This document shows, in pieces, positions 57,235 through 58,617 of a stretch of DNA of 58,617 nucleotides (the first letter of the stretch is position 1; each line of letters starts with the position of its first letter). Source of the DNA: JBAZOB01 sp041648895 (lineage in GTDB: Bacteria; Patescibacteriota; JAHJAL01); assembly GCA_041648895.1 (NCBI GenBank), contig JBAZOB010000004.1, forward strand, positions 1 to 58,617. Direction: 5' to 3'. Made by a program: the position numbers and the translations under genes. Below the pieces are notes generated by a model, which was not told the DNA's origin, made no database searches, and worked only from the letters and a program-made list of their open reading frames with translations.

Positions 57235-58617
57235 AATATAACGCCAGACTTTCGAAAATCGTAAATATTTATGGAGTATCCAATTGTTGCTGTAGGCTGA
57301 AAGCGTAATAGCCATTCATATTCCCGTTTTTCTGAATATAAACTGGTAATACTGATTGCGACCACGCATTTGAATTCACCTTGATGCTGAATATTTTCAT
57401 TATCCGGCAGGTACCAATTATTAATCCCGTAATACTCCAACGGCGCCTGCCCAAAATAACTCATGCATACATGATCTATTGAATTTTCAGTCATGTATGT
57501 TTTTAATTTTTTGGCATCCTGACCCCAATCGATATTTGAATCAACTAATATGGAATGGCCATTTTTTGGTCCGCCAGCTGCTTCATTGAAATAGGCAATA
57601 AAATTCGGATAAATTTTAATTACTGAATAAAGCTGAAATGCGATTATCAGCAATACGACGGCATATAACCACTTTTTTTTCTGAACAATTACTTTATGAA
57701 ATACAAGGGCGATAATGATAAAAACAAATGGTTCGATGATCAGGACGTGCCGTACGCCCAAATTAATATGACCAGTCATGCTCCAAGCAAAATAAAATAG
57801 CGGAGGGATGACAGTACAATACAGCCATGGTTCTTTGTAGGATAGTGCATTCGAGCGCCTCAATATGACATATGCTGCATATACCATACCGGCCATGAAC
57901 AAGAGTAGTTCGGAAAGGGGGGTTTTTGCCGCATAGGCTACAGGAAAATAGTACCACCAGCCAAAATCAGAGTAATCGCCCAGTAAGTATGACAAATGTC
58001 CTGTGTAATTATGGAAATAAAGTTTCAGGAAACCATTGACATATGGATAAGCAGGAATGACGAGATATGCTGCCGTATGCAGCATATATTGGCCAGATGT
58101 CGTTCGCGGATCCGCGAAGGTTATCAAATTATTAGCTATTGGCTTGACGTCGGTATAATCATGGGTCGTTAAAATGTATTCAAGCTGGCTATAAAGTTTT
58201 TGGACATTATGATCATAAATCGGCTTTTGGTACGCGCCAAAATATGAGGCAAAAATTATCAAAGCGCATATTGAAAAAATAATGATGCCGGCAGGAATAA
58301 TTTGTAATGACACGGGGGTACGTGATTTTTTATCCAGAAATTTCGCTACAAGCAAAATAACGACAATGACCGGGATCAGCATAATCGCGTTAAATTTGCT
58401 GGCTTCTGCTAAACCCAAAAAAATACCGGATAATATCACAAAATGTACGGAATTAGTCCGAATGAATTTGTACAGATAATAGGCAGTGATAAAATAAAAC
58501 GCTACTACGCCGATGTCGGTTGTAATATAACGGCTGTGAGCTATAATGTTAGGTGAAAAAGTATAGAGCAGAAGTGCCAATAAAGCCGCTTTGATGCCGA
58601 ATAGCTCGCGTGCCCAT
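57231..58617 (-). CDS. GT39-family membrane glycosyltransferase, 5' end outside window
   Basis: At least 461 codons are visible and the frame is open to the window edge, reading WARELFGIKAALLALLLYTF at the left end of the protein. The segment SPNIIAHSRYITTDIGVVAF is typical of dolichyl-phosphate-mannose-protein mannosyltransferase-like GT39 enzymes. About nine more helices follow, then a soluble C-terminal part with DSNIDWGQDAKKLKTYM, another mark often seen in this group. The catalytic first loop with its Asp lies beyond the window. It would use a polyprenyl-phosphate sugar made by the GT2/GtrA-type proteins and act outside the membrane. The gene precedes the pil operon in the same direction, so pilins are conceivable acceptors. 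Confidence 0.8.
   Translation of the reverse strand, partial: WARELFGIKAALLALLLYTFSPNIIAHSRYITTDIGVVAFYFITAYYLYKFIRTNSVHFVILSGIFLGLAEASKFNAIMLIPVIVVILLVAKFLDKKSRTPVSLQIIPAGIIIFSICALIIFASYFGAYQKPIYDHNVQKLYSQLEYILTTHDYTDVKPIANNLITFADPRTTSGQYMLHTAAYLVIPAYPYVNGFLKLYFHNYTGHLSYLLGDYSDFGWWYYFPVAYAAKTPLSELLLFMAGMVYAAYVILRRSNALSYKEPWLYCTVIPPLFYFAWSMTGHINLGVRHVLIIEPFVFIIIALVFHKVIVQKKKWLYAVVLLIIAFQLYSVIKIYPNFIAYFNEAAGGPKNGHSILVDSNIDWGQDAKKLKTYMTENSIDHVCMSYFGQAPLEYYGINNWYLPDNENIQHQGEFKCVVAISITSLYSEKREYEWLLRFQPTATIGYSINIYDFRKSGVIF

Noticed and set aside
1..58617. Alternative genetic code (UGA as Gly, as in Gracilibacteria and SR1)
   Set aside because: Many intact genes end at TGA exactly where the family ends, often in ATGA overlaps, and no conserved Gly falls on a TGA.

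Overview
The window is gene-dense, uses the standard genetic code (TGA stops end many intact genes) and contains no rRNA, tRNA, CRISPR array or insertion sequence that I can see. Gene content suggests a Patescibacteria/CPR-type bacterium, probably Parcubacteria/ABY1-like. Hints are the compact overlapping genes, very few Shine-Dalgarno motifs, a PEGA-domain beta-propeller-like protein, a subtilase with FG-GAP repeats, a type IV pilus operon with very large minor pilins, and extensive surface-sugar genes. Intact bL9 and bL27 genes are present. The lineage call is inference and needs a marker tree.

Layout. 1-563: 3' end of lepA. 552-653 (minus): a 33-codon membrane peptide. 664-5398 (plus): a PH-domain membrane protein, a polytopic membrane protein, a catalytically degenerate HtrA-like protein, a subtilisin and a GtrA flippase-like protein. 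5441-14203 (plus): glycosyltransferases, a UDP-xylose-synthase-like decarboxylase, an epimerase, a UDP-HexNAc-type dehydrogenase, a second lipid-linked-sugar module (GT2 + DUF2304) and a polytopic protein. 14211-30693 (minus): a long polysaccharide operon with a DUF1616 protein, Wzm/Wzt-type ABC exporter, FkbM methyltransferase, several glycosyltransferases, a nucleotide-sugar module (SDR, RmlC-like cupin, RmlD-like reductase, DUF218-Nudix fusion) and two UDP-GlcNAc 2-epimerase homologues. Much of 9.4-30.7 kb is far more AT-rich than its flanks.

30756-32444 (plus): a GT-C membrane glycosyltransferase. 32482-40639 (plus): a ten-gene operon with an unknown anchored protein, a small membrane protein, S-adenosylhomocysteine hydrolase, a cupin, a Nudix hydrolase, RmlB, an HD-domain protein, RmlD, RmlC and RmlA. 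40636-41916 (minus): PEGA protein. 42029-46638 (plus): murA, a CtpA-type protease, rplI and pyrG. 46666-46938 (minus): rpmA. 46999-57172 (minus): type IV pilus operon pilB-pilC-three pilin-like proteins-pilM-pilN-pilO-small protein. 57231 to the right edge (minus): a GT39-like enzyme cut by the window.

Together the genes describe an envelope factory. Nucleotide sugars (dTDP-rhamnose, probably UDP-ManNAc and its uronate, possibly UDP-xylose and an unidentified sugar) feed soluble glycosyltransferases whose product would leave by the ABC exporter. Polyprenyl-phosphate sugars made by the GT2/GtrA/DUF2304 modules would feed the GT-C enzymes outside the membrane. Secreted proteases and a pilus with adhesin-like minor pilins complete the surface equipment. 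Promoter reading suggests many operons start with leaderless or near-leaderless mRNAs. No gene-free stretch exceeds about 110 bases.
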